Below are positions 1 to 9,694 of a stretch of 61,180 bases of DNA, in pieces. Under the pieces are notes generated by a model. It had not been told where the DNA came from. It was given only the letters and a program-made list of their open reading frames with translations, and did not search any database. The DNA comes from an uncultured Flavobacterium sp. (lineage in GTDB: Bacteria > Bacteroidota > Bacteroidia > Flavobacteriales > Flavobacteriaceae). The stretch's first letter is position 1, and every line of letters starts with the position of its first letter. Position numbers and translations under genes: made by a program. Where the stretch lies: assembly GCF_937967675.1 (NCBI RefSeq), contig NZ_CALBSN010000124.1, positions 1 through 61,180 on the forward strand. Direction: 5' to 3'.

Positions 1-1190
1 TATTCATATACAGTAGCTCCTCTACTAACTTCAAATCTATATTGAGTAGCACCAGCAACTAAATCAGCTAAAACATTTGTACTGAATGAAGCAACAGCAA
101 CTCCACACTGTGAAGATTGAACTTGTGTTCCACATCCCTCATCAATACTTCCATTACAGTTGTCGTCAATACCATTACCACAAATCTCTGTAGCTCCTGG
201 ATTTACAGACGAACTATTGTTATTACAATCTGTATTGTTTACTGAATATCCTGATGGTGTACTAGCTCCATAACAAACTGAAACCGCTGTTCCTGCTCCG
301 TAGGTATCTCCATCTGTATCCACATAGAAATCTCCTGTACGCCATACTGAAGCATTAGCATCATCACAATCTGTTCCATTTGTTGTAGTTGCATATCCTA
401 CTGGCGTAGTCGCTCCATAACAAACTGTTGACGAACCATTGTCATACCCGTCTGCATCTGCATCTACATAGAATGTAGCACTTCTCCATACTTGAGCATT
501 TGTATCATCACAATCCGTATTATTTAATGCATAACCTGATGGTGTAGTAGCTCCATAACAAACTGAAACCACTGTTCCTACACCATATGTATCTCCATCT
601 GCATCTACATAGAAAGCTCCACTTTGCCATACTAAAGCGTTTGAATCATCACAATCTGTATTGTTTACTGAATAACCCTCTGGTGCTGTTGATGAACATA
701 ATGAAGCTGTTGTAGTTGAACCATAACCATCTTGGTCAGCATCTACATAATATGTGATGGCTGTGTAAATATTTACATTGTTATCATCACAATCTGTTCC
801 ATTTGTTGTAGTTGCATATCCTACTGGTGTAGTCGCTCCATAACAAACTGTTGACGAACCATTGTCATAACCGTCTGCATCTGCATCTACATAGAATGTA
901 GCGCTTCTCCAAACTTGAGCATTCATGTCATCACAATCTGTACTAGTTAATGCATAGCCGGTTGGAGTAGTTGATCCATAACATACTGAAACTATTGTTC
1001 CTGCTCCATAACTATCATTATCCGCATCTACATAGAAATCTCCCATTTGCCATAATGAAGCATTAGAATCATCACAATCTGTATTGTTGGATACATAACC
1101 TGCTGGCGCTGTTGATGAACACAATAAAGCTGTTGTAGTGGAACCATAACCATCTCCATCTGCATCTACATAATATGTGATGGCTTGATT
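1..1190 (-). repeat. About 140-bp tandem repeats in three-unit (423-bp) arrays
   Basis: Within the giant gene, a unit of about 141 bp recurs with the landmark tcatcacaatctgt at about 361, 508, 647, 784, 929 and 1069, plus a degenerate one near 224. The copies starting at 361 and 784 are nearly identical over about 140 bp and lie 423 bp apart, exactly three units (141 codons). This indicates duplication of a three-unit block. Each unit encodes one acidic MopE-like motif (DCDDxN ... DADxDxY). Confidence 0.85.
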
Positions 1191-4100
1191 TATTGTGATT
1201 TGAATCGCAACAACTTGACTTTCGCAAGTACCGATGGTTTGAGTAACATAGTAGGTTGCTGATTCCAAAAGGGTATCACCAGTTAAAAGTATATTTTTTT
1301 CATTATCTCCATATACTTTAATGTTTTGACCAGTCACTACAATATCGGATATTTTTGGAGCAACACTACTACAAAATGATTGATTTTCAACAATAGGTGC
1401 AGTAATTAAAATAGGTGTTACATTAATTAAACCTGAATTACTTGTAATATTATTAATTGTTTGAGTTACCGAATAACTACCTGCTGTTGTTACCAAAATA
1501 GAATTTGACGTTTCACCAGTAGACCATAAAATTGTTCCTGTTGCATCTGTTGTTAAAGTTGTTGTTCCATCACAATTTTGAACTGCTGTTATCTGCGGTG
1601 TTGCAGGCAGGGCTACTAATGAACCTCCTATTGCCAACGCATCAGCATCAAGTGCTGGCGAACTGAAACCCCAACCTCCCGTAGTAGTTTGTCCACTTGC
1701 ATAATATCTAAACGTAACTGTCGTGCCATTTTGTAAATTTTGCAACTCAGCAATTTGACTCAAATCAACAGTATCCATTGTTAAAACAGAACTAGTAAAT
1801 GGAGTTCCAATTAAAGTAAAAGTAGTTCCATCTAAACTGTATGCAAACTGAGATGTCACTCCTGGATTTGCATAGAAAGAAGCCGTTCCAATAAATGAAG
1901 CATCAATTGTAGCTAAACTCATTTGATAACCTTCAGATGGTTGCAACTTAAATTGAAAATAATCCGTATTATTTACACTAATTCCATCATTTTTGAAACC
2001 TGTTGTTCTAAACGAATTAGCGCCTATACTTGCTGTAGCACCTGAACCTCTTGTTAACAAATTTCCATTATTACTTGTTACTAAATTAGCAAATGATGTT
2101 GCAGTTGCCGTTGTGGTTTGATTTAAACTATAAAGATTCCATGCAGCAATTGGATCAGGAATTATTTTAAGCGATCTTATTTGCGTAATTGGTTCATAAT
2201 TTGCATTACCAGCCTGAGTTGCGGTAATTTCTGTTTGACCTATCCCTACAATAGTTACTACATTTCCTTCAACCGTAGCAACAGCCGAGTTGGAGCTTGT
2301 ATAAACAATTTCTAAATCTGAAGAAGCCGTAGCATTTAATGTAAAAGGTGGTGTTGAAATATACTTGGTTCCTAAACTAGTAAAACCATTAATAAATTGT
2401 GCTCTTGGCGCAATAACTAAATCTTGCGAAACAGAAACAGCATCATTAAAATTTTCATTTCCTAATTGACTTGCTGTAATTTGCACTGTACCTCCAGCTA
2501 AAATTGTTACCTGATTTCCGGAAACAGATGCAATAGATTCATCTGAACTAGTAAATACAATTGGCTGTCCAGAAGCACCACCTGTTGCTGAAATAGCAAA
2601 GACCGCATCACCAAATACTTTAGATGGCAATACACCAAAACTAATAACTTGGTCCGCTTTAACAATACTTCCTAAAACACCTGAAGGCTGAACTAAAGTA
2701 TAACGAGCAGCATGTAATCCCGTTAATTCAAAATTAGGAGTCACAGCTATATCTTGTCCAACACCAACTTGTTCAAATATAGCCGTATTAGTAAGTGATA
2801 CTTCATCAGCCCCTACAATTCCGTTTAATTGATAACTAGCAATTTGAGCATTATTAGTACCATCATATGCTTTTTCAGCCACTACTACCTCGCTTACAGA
2901 AAGTTGTTTTTGTCCAATCACCAAATTCTGTATTGAAGCGGGCGCAGGATTATAACTTGCATTGCCTTCTTGTAAAGCCGTAATGGTTACAGAACCTGGC
3001 TGTACTATTGTTACAATATTTCCATTAATAGAGGCTATTGTTTCATCTGAACTAGTATAAGTAATCGGTAATCCTGAACTTGCAATTGCATTTAAACTAA
3101 ATGGCTCATCTCCATAAGTTCTTTCTGTCAACGGTTCAAACGTAATAGTTTGATTCGCTAATTGCGTATTGATAATTAATTGTTCTCTAGAAATTAATGT
3201 TGCAGGATTATAATTAGTATTTCCACTCTGTGTAGCATTAATTATTGCAGTCCCAGAACCAACAATAGTTGCTACATTTCCTGATATTGTAATAATAGAT
3301 TCATTTTCACTAGTAAATGAAACTGGCAAACCAGAAGAAGCTGTAGCGGTTAATGTAAAACTTTCATCCGTATCTAATCTGCTAGCTAATGGTTCAAAAG
3401 TAATGGTTTGATCCGCTTTATTTATTATTAATTCTCTAGCTATTTCTGTAGCTGAATTGTAATTATCGTTTCCTGATTGAGTTGCTGTAATTGTTGTACT
3501 ACCAGCACCAACAATGGTTACTGTATTCCCCACAACCGTAGCTACATCTGTATTCGAACTTGAATAAGTTAAAGCTAAACCAGAAGAAGCAGTTCCATTT
3601 AAACTAAATGATAAGTCACCATATGTTTTTGCAGAAAGTTCATTAAAAGTAATTACTTGATTTGCTTTCGCAATTGAAATTACAACCACTTTGGTATCTG
3701 TACCACTTAAATTAGTTGCAGACAAACTCACATTGAATGTTCCTGCTAATGAAGGAGTTCCAGTAATAACACCTGTTGTTGTATTGATGGATAATCCAGA
3801 CGGCAAACCATCTGCACTATAACTTGAAGGCACATTTGTTGCTGTTGTTGCATAATTAAATGCTTGACCTACGGTTCCGGAAGTGTTCAAAGAACTAGTA
3901 ATAACTGGAGCCGGTAATTGATCTACGTATCCAGAAACTACTAAACTATTTGTAGTAACTCCTGATGCGTATCTTCCAATAGAAAAAGTTGCTGTTGAAG
4001 AAGTACCTCCCCATGCATAAATTCTAAATTTTATTGTTGTATTTGCTGGTACATTTTGTAATTCAGGTATTGAAGTTAAATCAATTTGCGTTTGAACTTG

Positions 4101-6614
4101 ACCATCTGCAGTACTTGAAAAGTTGACATCAGTGCCAATATCATTAAAAGTACTACCATTAAGACTATATCTCCATATGTAAGCATTTGGAGCAGTAGCA
4201 CCCGATCTTCTTAATGTAGCATCCAATGTTCTTAAAGTAACAGCTTGACCTGCTTTGGGAGCAAAACTAAATTCAAAATATTCATTTGAAGCAATTGCAT
4301 CTAATTTCGAGTTTGAACCCGCAGTTGCTAACCAATTTGTAGCAGCAAAAGCTCTTCCTAAACCTGTACCACTAATACCGTTACCTCTTGAAAGTACAGC
4401 TGTTGTTAATCTATTATCATTCGTTGTAGCGTTGTATGTGGTTTCGGTACCCGCAGCAGCTGGTGAACCAAATTGCCAAGCAACTAGTAGTTCATTTGCG
4501 CGAGTAACTACCAAAGATTGTGTTACTTCTGAAGCAGGGTTGTAATTATCATTACCTGATTGAATTGCAGTAATTGTAGCTGTACCTGCACCTGTAATAG
4601 TAACCGTATTTCCACTTATTGTTGCAACTGCAGTATTTGAACTTGAAAAAGCAACTGTTAATCCAGACGATGCCGTACCATTTAAAATAAATGAGGGCGT
4701 TGCTGTAGTGTAACTTGGTAATGTATTAAAAATTATCGATTGACTCGCTTTTAAAATAGTACCTACTACATTAGAGGGTTGCACTAATTCATAGTTACCA
4801 GCATCTACTCCATTTAAAATGAAATTTGAAACGACTAATTTATTAGTCCCTGCATTTGCATTTTCAAAAACAGCATTTGCGGTATTTAAAGCAACAACAT
4901 CATCTCCAACTATCCCGTTTAATGTGTAAGATAAAACTACAGCTGGTGTTGTTCCGTTAAATATTTTATCTTCAATAATTACATTAGAAACCGTTATACT
5001 TTTTTTGTTGATTATTAATTCTTGTTGTACGCTTGCTGCAGGATTATATCCGTTTCCACCTGCTTGAGAAGCAGTTATGGTAACAGTTCCTGGTTTATGA
5101 ATTGTAACTACATTACCACTTATTGAAGCAATTGATTCATCACTACTAGAGTAAGAAATAGACAAACCTGAATCCACCGTAGCTTCTAATTCAAATGCGA
5201 CATCCCCATAAGTAACTGCTGGTAATGCATTGAAAGTAATTTCTTGACTTTCAAGTGATGTATTTATAATCACTTGATTTTGAGTAACAGCTATGGCTGC
5301 ATTATAATTTTCATTACCGCCCTGTGAAGCTGTAATCGTAACCGTTCCAGGCCCAACAATACTAGCTGTATTTCCTGAAATAAGAACTACAGATTCGTTT
5401 GAACTCGTATAGGTTATTGGTAGACCAGATGAAGAAGTTGCAGTTAGTTGAAAATCGGCATCCGAATCTAATTTATCTGTTAATGTTCCGAAGGTTATTG
5501 TTTGATTTGCTTTGTTTACAACAAGCTCTTGAGTTACTGCAGAAGCAGAATTATAATTGTCATCTCCACTTTGTGTAGCAACTACAGTTGTTGCCCCTAC
5601 CCCAACAACAGTTACCGTATTTCCACTTACTGTTGCCACACTAGGATTTGAACTTGTATAAGTGATAGGCAAACTCGATGAAGCTGTTGCGTTTAGTGTA
5701 AATTCGCTATCCCCATACGTTTTTGATGGAATTGAAGCAAATGAAATAGTTTGGTTTCCTTTATTAACTGTAATTACTAAAGTAGATGAACCTGTTCCTG
5801 CAGAATTAGTAGCAGAAATAGTTGCGTTAAAAACACCCGTTTGAGTTGGGCTACCTGAAATAACACCTGTTGTGGTGTTTATTGACAATCCTATTGGTAA
5901 TCCTGTGGCATTATAGCTTGTTGGATTCTGACTTGCTGTAATTGTGTAATTAAATGCTGTATTGTAGTATGCATTTGCCACAAGAACACTATTTATTTCA
6001 GGAGTTGAAGCCACACCTTGTCCTGTAAATAAAATATCATCAACTCTTACACCTTTTCCAGTCCCATTGTTTCTGAATCTAATTTTAAATTGACTAGAAT
6101 TTGAAATTGGAAAATTAATATTACCAGAAGCTATATATGATGATGAAGTTGGTGTTGCTGACAAGTAACTAGTACTAGACCAAGTCACTCCATTATCTTC
6201 TGAATAATCAACCTTACATGGATTGTTTGTCCCAGAACCATAAGTAGCAACCTTAAAGCTTAATGTAATATTCTGATTAAAACTACTCACATTAAATGCC
6301 TCAGAAATGATAACATCATCTGCTTCAATTAGCCAATAGCCTGACTGTTGTACAGAATTGGTTGTAGTTCCATTTGTATACGTCCAATTTGCTGAAGCAC
6401 TCGAACAATTACTTGAATAAATTGTTGTTTGTCCAAAAGTTAACTGACTACTTAAAAACAAAAAAGCAACCATCAAAATTGACAATATGCCTTTAAAATT
6501 TAAGTAATCATTCCATAACCCCATCTCCAATGTAAAACTTGAAGAGAAAAAACTATTAGTTCTTGCCGGTTGAATTGGCGCGTTCCAATCTTTTGTGTAA
6601 AGTTTTGTTTTCAT
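1..6614 (-). CDS. Giant secreted modular surface protein (N-terminal part; runs off left edge)
   Basis: The frame is open from an ATG at 6614 to the window edge, at least 2204 codons, with no stop seen. About 45 polar or mixed residues precede a hydrophobic stretch ending LSSQLTFGQ (about residues 45-62), so this is an unusually long signal region; an internal Met at 6524 is an alternative start. Next come a lectin-like or jelly-roll region (about 63-200), a putative Ig (He_PIG-like) domain with GLSINTTTGVISG, a run of MBG/Big_2-like units (pattern YTSSNxSVATVSGNTVTVVG) and a YDG-like domain (KSITVSNVIIEDKIFNGTT). This whole block occurs twice. The part nearest the edge (about 1-1190) holds seven MopE-like putative metal-binding repeats (TDCDDxNxxVW, FYVDADxDxYG, NGIDDNCNGSIDEGCG). 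The missing C-terminus probably carries a T9SS sorting domain; this is inferred from the family. The role is probably surface adhesion, with no known ligand. Confidence 0.85.
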   Translation of the reverse strand, partial: MKTKLYTKDWNAPIQPARTNSFFSSSFTLEMGLWNDYLNFKGILSILMVAFLFLSSQLTFGQTTIYSSNCSSASANWTYTNGTTTNSVQQSGYWLIEADDVIISEAFNVSSFNQNITLSFKVATYGSGTNNPCKVDYSEDNGVTWSSTSYLSATPTSSSYIASGNINFPISNSSQFKIRFRNNGTGKGVRVDDILFTGQGVASTPEINSVLVANAYYNTAFNYTITASQNPTSYNATGLPIGLSINTTTGVISGSPTQTGVFNATISATNSAGTGSSTLVITVNKGNQTISFASIPSKTYGDSEFTLNATASSSLPITYTSSNPSVATVSGNTVTVVGVGATTVVATQSGDDNYNSASAVTQELVVNKANQTITFGTLTDKLDSDADFQLTATSSSGLPITYTSSNESVVLISGNTASIVGPGTVTITASQGGNENYNAAIAVTQNQVIINTSLESQEITFNALPAVTYGDVAFELEATVDSGLSISYSSSDESIASISGNVVTIHKPGTVTITASQAGGNGYNPAASVQQELIINKKSITVSNVIIEDKIFNGTTPAVVLSYTLNGIVGDDVVALNTANAVFENANAGTNKLVVSNFILNGVDAGNYELVQPSNVVGTILKASQSIIFNTLPSYTTATPSFILNGTASSGLTVAFSSSNTAVATISGNTVTITGAGTATITAIQSGNDNYNPASEVTQSLVVTRANELLVAWQFGSPAAAGTETTYNATTNDNRLTTAVLSRGNGISGTGLGRAFAATNWLATAGSNSKLDAIASNEYFEFSFAPKAGQAVTLRTLDATLRRSGATAPNAYIWRYSLNGSTFNDIGTDVNFSSTADGQVQTQIDLTSIPELQNVPANTTIKFRIYAWGGTSSTATFSIGRYASGVTTNSLVVSGYVDQLPAPVITSSLNTSGTVGQAFNYATTATNVPSSYSADGLPSGLSINTTTGVITGTPSLAGTFNVSLSATNLSGTDTKVVVISIAKANQVITFNELSAKTYGDLSFSLNGTASSGLALTYSSSNTDVATVVGNTVTIVGAGSTTITATQSGNDNYNSATEIARELIINKADQTITFEPLASRLDTDESFTLTATASSGLPVSFTSENESIITISGNVATIVGSGTAIINATQSGNTNYNPATLISREQLIINTQLANQTITFEPLTERTYGDEPFSLNAIASSGLPITYTSSDETIASINGNIVTIVQPGSVTITALQEGNASYNPAPASIQNLVIGQKQLSVSEVVVAEKAYDGTNNAQIASYQLNGIVGADEVSLTNTAIFEQVGVGQDIAVTPNFELTGLHAARYTLVQPSGVLGSIVKADQVISFGVLPSKVFGDAVFAISATGGASGQPIVFTSSDESIASVSGNQVTILAGGTVQITASQLGNENFNDAVSVSQDLVIAPRAQFINGFTSLGTKYISTPPFTLNATASSDLEIVYTSSNSAVATVEGNVVTIVGIGQTEITATQAGNANYEPITQIRSLKIIPDPIAAWNLYSLNQTTTATATSFANLVTSNNGNLLTRGSGATASIGANSFRTTGFKNDGISVNNTDYFQFKLQPSEGYQMSLATIDASFIGTASFYANPGVTSQFAYSLDGTTFTLIGTPFTSSVLTMDTVDLSQIAELQNLQNGTTVTFRYYASGQTTTGGWGFSSPALDADALAIGGSLVALPATPQITAVQNCDGTTTLTTDATGTILWSTGETSNSILVTTAGSYSVTQTINNITSNSGLINVTPILITAPIVENQSFCSSVAPKISDIVVTGQNIKVYGDNEKNILLTGDTLLESATYYVTQTIGTCESQVVAIQITINQAITYYVDADGDGYGSTTTALLCSSTAPAGYVSNNTDCDDSNASLWQMGDFYVDADNDSYGAGTIVSVCYGSTTPTGYALTSTDCDDMNAQVWRSATFYVDADADGYDNGSSTVCYGATTPVGYATTTNGTDCDDNNVNIYTAITYYVDADQDGYGSTTTASLCSSTAPEGYSVNNTDCDDSNALVWQSGAFYVDADGDTYGVGTVVSVCYGATTPSGYALNNTDCDDTNAQVWRSATFYVDADADGYDNGSSTVCYGATTPVGYATTTNGTDCDDANASVWRTGDFYVDTDGDTYGAGTAVSVCYGASTPSGYSVNNTDCNNNSSSVNPGATEICGNGIDDNCNGSIDEGCGTQVQSSQCGVAVASFSTNVLADLVAGATQYRFEVSRGATVYE

Positions 6615-6669
6615 GTATGATTATCAATATTTTTGACAAAACTACTAAAAAATATTTTTTCTACTTACA

Positions 6670-6677
6670 CAAAGATA
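6670..6677 (-). promoter_or_regulatory. Candidate -7 element of the giant surface gene
   Basis: The minus strand reads TATCTTTG, matching the Bacteroidota -7 consensus TAnnTTTG, about 55 bp upstream of the ATG at 6614. No good -33 TTG lies at the usual spacing. The rest of the 6615-6935 gap is AT-rich and shows no gene. Confidence 0.4.
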
Positions 6678-6935
6678 TTAACTTACTGTTAATAAATATT
6701 TTAGAAAGACAACTTTAAAAAAATAACATTTAAATGAAAACCAATAATTGTCTTAATAACTAATTTTTAAGGAGATAGAAATTGAATTAAATAGTTTACT
6801 AAATAGATTTAAAACAAAAAATGTAAATAAAATTAATATAATCCAATCGTAAAACATGAAAATTTGGCATTCTATTTTAACAAAAAACAATAAACAAATA
6901 TAGATTTACATAATCGAAAATCAAATTCCCTAATA

Positions 6936-7679
6936 TTACCAACTATCTTTCCAATATTTGAGTTGTTCTCTTAGGTATTCGTTCATTAAATCTATTGAAG
7001 ATATAGATGGCAATGTTACACCATTATAATCATTAATTCCTTGTTTGACCTTAAAATTTGTAGGTGCTGAAATTGCAACAATTCCATTTTTTTTATATAA
7101 CATTATAGCTCTAGACAAGTGTAATGCATCGGAGACTACAATCACATTTTTATTAGTTCCAAATCGTTTTACAAAAGCAGAAACTTCTTCTGAAGTGTTA
7201 GATGGAGTGGTTAACATTTCGATATTTTGTTTAGGTATGCCTAACTCAACAGCAGCCCTTTTTACAACTGATGCTTGAGACTCTAATCCTAAGCTAGAAT
7301 ATCCTGAACTAACAATTATATAATTTGGTAACAACTTTGATATTCGAATTGCCTCAATTAATCGAGATAGTGTAACATCAGATAATTGCTTTGTTGCTGA
7401 TAATCTTGTATCAAGACTATAACCTGCACCTAAAACATGTAAATAATAAGTTTTGTTTTTATCTAGCAAACTAACATCAGTTATAGCATATTTGTTTTCA
7501 TACTTTTTTATAAGATATTTAGGGAAATAGGAAGTAGCACATACTAAAAAAAAAGAAAAAAAAACAATCAAAATCCAATGTAATTTTATTGTATTAAATT
7601 TGAATTTTAATAGCAACAATAGCAATATTGAAAATGTAAAGAAATTGTACAATGTTATATTATTTTGTAAAAAATTCAT
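6936..7679 (-). CDS. YdcF/SanA-family (DUF218) membrane protein
   Basis: This 247-aa protein has two hydrophobic segments near the N-terminus (about 11-31 and 34-52) followed by a DUF218 domain (about 75-235). The domain shows an HVLGAGYSLDTRLS strand-loop, VSSGYSS, TPSNTSEEV and VVSDALHLSRA, the last corresponding to the usual S-x-x-H-x-x-R-A motif. Family members such as SanA, ElyC and YdcF are linked to envelope or lipid-carrier integrity, but their reaction is not settled. It is the last gene of the polysaccharide operon, 40 bp after cutC. A role in the polymer pathway, for example carrier-lipid or envelope homeostasis, is inferred from position only. Confidence 0.75.
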   Translation of the reverse strand: MNFLQNNITLYNFFTFSILLLLLLKFKFNTIKLHWILIVFFSFFLVCATSYFPKYLIKKYENKYAITDVSLLDKNKTYYLHVLGAGYSLDTRLSATKQLSDVTLSRLIEAIRISKLLPNYIIVSSGYSSLGLESQASVVKRAAVELGIPKQNIEMLTTPSNTSEEVSAFVKRFGTNKNVIVVSDALHLSRAIMLYKKNGIVAISAPTNFKVKQGINDYNGVTLPSISSIDLMNEYLREQLKYWKDSW

Positions 7680-7719
7680 TTTATGATATTAAATTTCACT
7701 AAAAATATTAAATTTCATA

Positions 7720-8409
7720 CTAGATACTAATTAAATTATGCAACTTCTCTAAATTTAACTTATATTCATAACCCATAACAGAATCAGACAACAAAATTGG
7801 ATCTTTGATATTAAAATGTATGAATTCTAATCCATTTTTTTTTAATTGTATTGCATTATCATAAGTAACACCACCACCTGCTATGATTTGAATTTCATCA
7901 CCATACAAATGTTTCCATCTTTTTAATTTCTCCAATCCAAAATCAACTCCTTTTTGACTTCCTGCAGTCAAAAGACGATCAAATCCTACTTCGATTAAAA
8001 AATGTAGATCAGATTCGTGATCAGTAGAGAAATCAAACGCCCTATGAAAAGTGGTTTGTAAACCTAATTCTTTTGCAGCAAAATAAAGACGTTTTGTATG
8101 CTCCTTTTCAATTTTAAAATTTTCATCTAATAGTCCAAATACCACACCTGTAACTCCAAGCTTAGCAAAAAATTTTATATCTTCTACCATTAATTTAAGT
8201 TCATATTCATTATAATTAAATCCCCCAGCTCTAGGTCTTATCATAACGTGAACTTCAGGAACAGCATGTTCACAAAAATAGGCTGTTGTAGCATAACTTG
8301 GTGTTATTCCACCTAATTGAAGCCCTGCACATAGTTCAACACTTTTAATTGTTGGTAAATTAACCTCATTTAATTCTTCAATAGATTCTAGAACTACTTC
8401 AAAATTCAT
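7720..8409 (-). CDS. cutC: CutC family protein
   Basis: This 229-aa protein is a TIM barrel of typical CutC length. Recognisable stretches are KSVELCAGLQLGGITPSYA near the N-terminus, HVMIRPRAGGFNYNEYE, VTGVVFGLLDENFKID-like sequence, FHRAFDFSTD, RLLTAGSQKG and IIAGGGVTYDN. The E. coli namesake was tied to copper homeostasis, but the biochemical role of the family is unresolved. It sits between the PglD-like gene (17-bp gap) and the DUF218 gene in the same direction, so it is probably co-transcribed with the polysaccharide genes. A copper role is not supported by the neighbourhood; a sugar-related reaction is possible but speculative. Confidence 0.9.
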   Translation of the reverse strand: MNFEVVLESIEELNEVNLPTIKSVELCAGLQLGGITPSYATTAYFCEHAVPEVHVMIRPRAGGFNYNEYELKLMVEDIKFFAKLGVTGVVFGLLDENFKIEKEHTKRLYFAAKELGLQTTFHRAFDFSTDHESDLHFLIEVGFDRLLTAGSQKGVDFGLEKLKRWKHLYGDEIQIIAGGGVTYDNAIQLKKNGLEFIHFNIKDPILLSDSVMGYEYKLNLEKLHNLISI

Positions 8410-8426
8410 ACTATTTAAAAGTTATT

Positions 8427-9068
8427 TTAATGATTTATATTAGTTCTTAAAATTTTTCCAGGATTTCCTATCATTACTACTTCATCTGGAACATTTTTAA
8501 TAATTAAAGTTCCTGCTCCGATTAATGTATTTTTACCAATATAAGAAACACCTGTCATCACTGTAGAACCTATTCCAAAATAAGCAAATTCTTTTATGTA
8601 AATTGACGCACCTATATTTACTCCTTGTGAAAAAAAACATCCCTTTTCAATGGTAACATGATGAGCAATATTAACACCCATACTTATCATTGAATAATCT
8701 TGTATTTTTGTAAATGGCATCACATTAGAACTAGGTAATATATATATTGCTTTTCCTAACTCAACTGTTGCATCCAGCAATACGGATTCATGAATAAAAG
8801 ATGGGATCTCAAATCCTTCTGACTCTATCTTTGAAAGCAAATTAACTCGAACTGAGTTATTACCAATTGGAACAAAAACAGCTATATCTTTAGTTAATGC
8901 ATTAAATAAATAATTAATATTACCTAGAACAGAATATCCTCCAATATCAGTCCCTTTCAACAAATCATTATCATCAATAAAACCGAGAATTTCGTAATAT
9001 TCTTCTAAGTATTTTGAATATACTTGACCATAGGTACCCGCACCAAAAATAACCGCTCTTTTCTTCAT
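8427..9068 (-). CDS. PglD/NeuD-like sugar acetyltransferase
   Basis: This is a sugar O- or N-acyltransferase of the PglD/NeuD type. An N-terminal Rossmann-like part (RAVIFGAGTYGQVY, GFIDDN) is followed by a left-handed beta-helix of hexapeptide repeats (about 100-205, e.g. IEKGCFFSQGVNIGA, IGKNTLIGAGTLI). In known pathways this family acetylates a UDP-4-amino sugar (diNAcBac) or a sialic acid. I chose the Met at 9068, giving 213 aa and a 4-bp gap to the PglC-like gene; a Met at 9089 would overlap that gene by 17 bp. The pairing with the PglC-like transferase is typical. No PglE-type aminotransferase lies beside it. Confidence 0.8.
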   Translation of the reverse strand: MKKRAVIFGAGTYGQVYSKYLEEYYEILGFIDDNDLLKGTDIGGYSVLGNINYLFNALTKDIAVFVPIGNNSVRVNLLSKIESEGFEIPSFIHESVLLDATVELGKAIYILPSSNVMPFTKIQDYSMISMGVNIAHHVTIEKGCFFSQGVNIGASIYIKEFAYFGIGSTVMTGVSYIGKNTLIGAGTLIIKNVPDEVVMIGNPGKILRTNINH

Positions 9069-9072
9069 ATTA

Positions 9073-9678
9073 TTAATTTTTACCATCAAATGGAATCATA
9101 GTAATGTCCTCTGTTGCATTTACTTCATTTGTTTTAAAAATTTTAAATACAGTATTAATTATAATCTTAACATCTAATAAAAAACTAATATTGTCAACAT
9201 ACCAAACATCAAGCTTAAATTTTTCAGTCCAACTTAACGTATTTCTCCCATTTACTTGAGCCCAACCTGTAATGCCAGGTCTTACTTCATGTCTTCTATT
9301 CTGTTCATAAGAATAAAGAGGCAAATAATGCACTCGTAAGGGGCGAGGCCCTACTAAGGACATATCTCCTCTTAAAACATTTAACAATTGGGGTATTTCA
9401 TCAATTGAAGTTTTTCGTATCAATCTTCCAATTCTAGTTAATCTTAGATTATCTGGAAGTAGATTCCCATTACTATCGGTTTGATCTGTCATAGTTTTAA
9501 ATTTAATTATTTTAAAAATAGTACCAAATCTTCCAGGGCGTTCTTGGTAAAAAAAAGGCTTACCATTATTGGAAAAATAAAGTGCTGTAAAAGCAATTAT
9601 TAATATTGGAGATAATACTATTATCCCTAACAAAGCTAATATAAATTCAATTACTCTTTTAAAAATATTTTTATACAT
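9073..9678 (-). CDS. PglC-like undecaprenyl-phosphate sugar phosphotransferase
   Basis: This 201-aa monotopic phosphoglycosyl transferase is the small catalytic-only form. It has one N-terminal membrane re-entrant segment (about 8-32), then FKTM, the RKTSIDEIPQLLNVL stretch with the GDMSLVGPRP motif, and PGITGWAQVNGRN. The family moves a sugar-1-phosphate from UDP-sugar to undecaprenyl phosphate on the inner membrane, which starts repeat-unit synthesis. It is therefore the likely initiating enzyme of this operon. It lies directly upstream of the PglD-like gene, as in pgl clusters. Confidence 0.92.
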   Translation of the reverse strand: MYKNIFKRVIEFILALLGIIVLSPILIIAFTALYFSNNGKPFFYQERPGRFGTIFKIIKFKTMTDQTDSNGNLLPDNLRLTRIGRLIRKTSIDEIPQLLNVLRGDMSLVGPRPLRVHYLPLYSYEQNRRHEVRPGITGWAQVNGRNTLSWTEKFKLDVWYVDNISFLLDVKIIINTVFKIFKTNEVNATEDITMIPFDGKN

Positions 9679-9694
9679 TTTTTTAATTACTTCT

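Noticed and set aside
1..1190. Regularly spaced repeats that might suggest a CRISPR array
   Set aside because: Units are about 141 bp, in frame and protein-coding, with no short repeat/spacer pattern and no cas genes.
4255..5844. Short plus-strand frames inside the edge adhesin
   Set aside because: They are antisense shadows of a long, clearly modular coding sequence.
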